From AP-15 sp963732095 (GTDB lineage Bacteria > Pseudomonadota > Alphaproteobacteria > ATCC43930 > CGMCC-115725): a DNA stretch of 64,000 nt. The notes under the pieces are model-generated. The model was not told the DNA's origin and did no database searches. It saw only the letters and a list, made by a program, of their open reading frames with translations. Of this stretch, positions 63,020 through 64,000 are shown piece after piece. Numbering within the stretch: position 1 is the stretch's first letter; the number at the start of each line of letters is the position of its first letter. Made by a program: the position numbers and the translations under genes. The stretch lies in the NCBI GenBank assembly GCA_963732095.1, contig CAVSZA010000026.1, positions 1-64,000 of the forward strand, in the 5' to 3' direction.

Positions 63020-64000
63020 ATGGGAGTAAATCTTGCCATCGGCATCGTGCTGTTTCCCGCCTGGGTGTATCTGATCGGGGCGGCCGCGGCTGCCCTGCGG
63101 TTTGCCCGTCGCCCATGGCCGGGAGCCTCGAATCAGCCGGCGGTCTCGGTGCTGAAGCCGCTGCACGGCGACGAGCCGGGCCTCTATGAAAATCTGCGCT
63201 CCTTTGCCGAGCAGGATTATCCGGGGCTGCAGATCGTGCTCGGCGTCAATGACGCGCAGGATGGCGCGCTGCCCGCCGTTCATGCCCTGATTCGCGATCT
63301 CCCGGCCTGCGATATCGCCCTCGTGGTCGATGCGCGGGCCAGCGGGTCGAACAAGAAGGTCGCCAATCTCGAAAACATGTTCGAGGTTGCGCGGCACGAC
63401 GTGATTGTGCTCGCCGACAGCGACATGCGCGTCGATCGGCATTACCTCGGCGCTGTAACAGCGCCGCTGCGCGATCGGCAGACCGGGGTCGTGACCTGCC
63501 TCTATAAGGGTGTGCCGACCGGCGGGAAGTGGTCGGAATTCGGGGCCATGCACATCAATTTCGGGTTCCTCCCGAGCGCGCTCGTCGCCGAATCCCTGGG
63601 TCTGGGCGGGGGGTGTTTTGGCGCAACGATCGCGCTGCGCCGCGAGACCCTCGAGCGCATCGGCGCATTTGCGCGTCTGCGGGACGAACTCGCCGACGAC
63701 CACCGGATCGGCGACGAGGTCCGCGCGCTCGGACTTTCCGTTGTCCTGTCACCTTACATCGTCGAAGCTCGCGTCTCCGAGCCGAGTTTGGCCGATCTGT
63801 GGCGGCACGAGCTGCGTTGGGCGCGTACGGTGCGCGCAATGGCGCCCGCCGGCTTTGCCGGGTCGGTGCTGGCCCATCCGGTCTTGATTGCCGCGCTTGC
63901 CGCGGCAGCGACGGGATTTGCCTTGACCCCCAGCACCTTTCTTGTGATCTCCTGCGTTCTCAGATGGGCCACGGCGGGGGTCATTGCGGGTGCACTCGGC
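63020..64000 (+). CDS. hpnI: Hopanoid glycosyltransferase HpnI, partial (runs off window)
   Basis: 327 codons are visible. An N-terminal membrane helix (AIGIVLFPAWVYLIGAAAAA) is followed by a GT2 domain: SVLKPLHGDEPGLYENLRSF, FAEQDYPGLQIVLGVND, the DxD-like VLADSDMRVD, LGGGCFGATIALRRETLERI and the QxxRW-like HELRWARTVR. HpnI adds N-acetylglucosamine to bacteriohopanetetrol. The C-terminal membrane helices have begun at the window edge. It is divergent from ispH with 187 bp between starts. Confidence 0.93.
   Translation, partial: MGVNLAIGIVLFPAWVYLIGAAAAALRFARRPWPGASNQPAVSVLKPLHGDEPGLYENLRSFAEQDYPGLQIVLGVNDAQDGALPAVHALIRDLPACDIALVVDARASGSNKKVANLENMFEVARHDVIVLADSDMRVDRHYLGAVTAPLRDRQTGVVTCLYKGVPTGGKWSEFGAMHINFGFLPSALVAESLGLGGGCFGATIALRRETLERIGAFARLRDELADDHRIGDEVRALGLSVVLSPYIVEARVSEPSLADLWRHELRWARTVRAMAPAGFAGSVLAHPVLIAALAAAATGFALTPSTFLVISCVLRWATAGVIAGALG

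Noticed and set aside
1..64000. CRISPR arrays, rRNA genes and tRNA genes
   Set aside because: I looked for regular repeat/spacer arrays and for tRNA-like or rRNA-like sequence and found none I could support.

Overview
The window looks like an alphaproteobacterial chromosome. The evidence is a G+C-rich core that carries a hopanoid cluster (hpnA-C-D-E-shc-hpnG-hpnH-ispH-hpnI), cytochrome c maturation genes (ccmF-ccmH-ccmI), a CyoABCD quinol oxidase and an NAD-linked molybdo-formate dehydrogenase, together with alphaproteobacterial intergenic palindromes. Order and genus cannot be fixed from the sequence alone; Rhizobiales/Rhodospirillales-like is only a guess.

Bases 1 to about 28,750 are an accessory island that ends at a large serine integrase (26997-28715, minus) next to a CoA-transferase gene. 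The island has visibly lower G+C and is full of decay. A TerY-P type triad (VWA protein, PP2C phosphatase, kinase with a helical C-terminal part) has an intact VWA gene but a wrecked phosphatase and kinase. An HNH nuclease, a DnaQ-like exonuclease, a DUF4236 membrane protein, a cold-shock protein and a short-chain dehydrogenase are broken by frameshifts or truncation. Apparently intact cargo includes a D12-class DNA adenine methylase with a co-transcribed unknown partner, a RadC-like protein, a ClpS paralogue, a CheY/DivK-like receiver, small secreted proteins, a complete IS21-family element with terminal repeats and an 8-bp target duplication, a stand-alone ethylene-receptor-like membrane domain with a coiled-coil partner, and a two-gene cassette (PAS_5-like protein plus small secreted protein) present twice about 11.8 kb apart.

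Bases 28,758-43,029 are core metabolism: a CaiB/BaiF CoA-transferase, a cysteine-free member of the maleate isomerase/Asp-Glu racemase superfamily, a class III nucleotide cyclase, a TauD/TfdA dioxygenase, cyoABCD, a formyl-CoA-transferase-like gene and formate dehydrogenase (fused gamma-beta subunit, then an alpha subunit broken by one extra base). Formyl-CoA chemistry followed by formate oxidation to NADH, with electrons ending at the quinol oxidase, is a plausible unit, although no oxalyl-CoA decarboxylase is in view.

Bases 43,100-46,950 form a second small accessory pocket: an AAA-type NTPase, a decayed HigBA-like pair, a resolvase relic, two unknown genes and an intact higBA pair bracketed by a 193-bp duplication of the 3' end of the neighbouring lysR. 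A LysR / VOC / DOPA-dioxygenase group (46,997-48,947) and a PCMT-like methyltransferase follow.

From 50,148 to the end lie ccmF-ccmH-ccmI and the hopanoid cluster. There hpnACDE-shc form one chain of 4-bp start/stop overlaps, hpnG follows, hpnH and ispH are on the opposite strand, and hpnI runs off the window. Squalene is made by HpnCDE, cyclised by Shc, and the C35 side chain is started by HpnH and HpnG.
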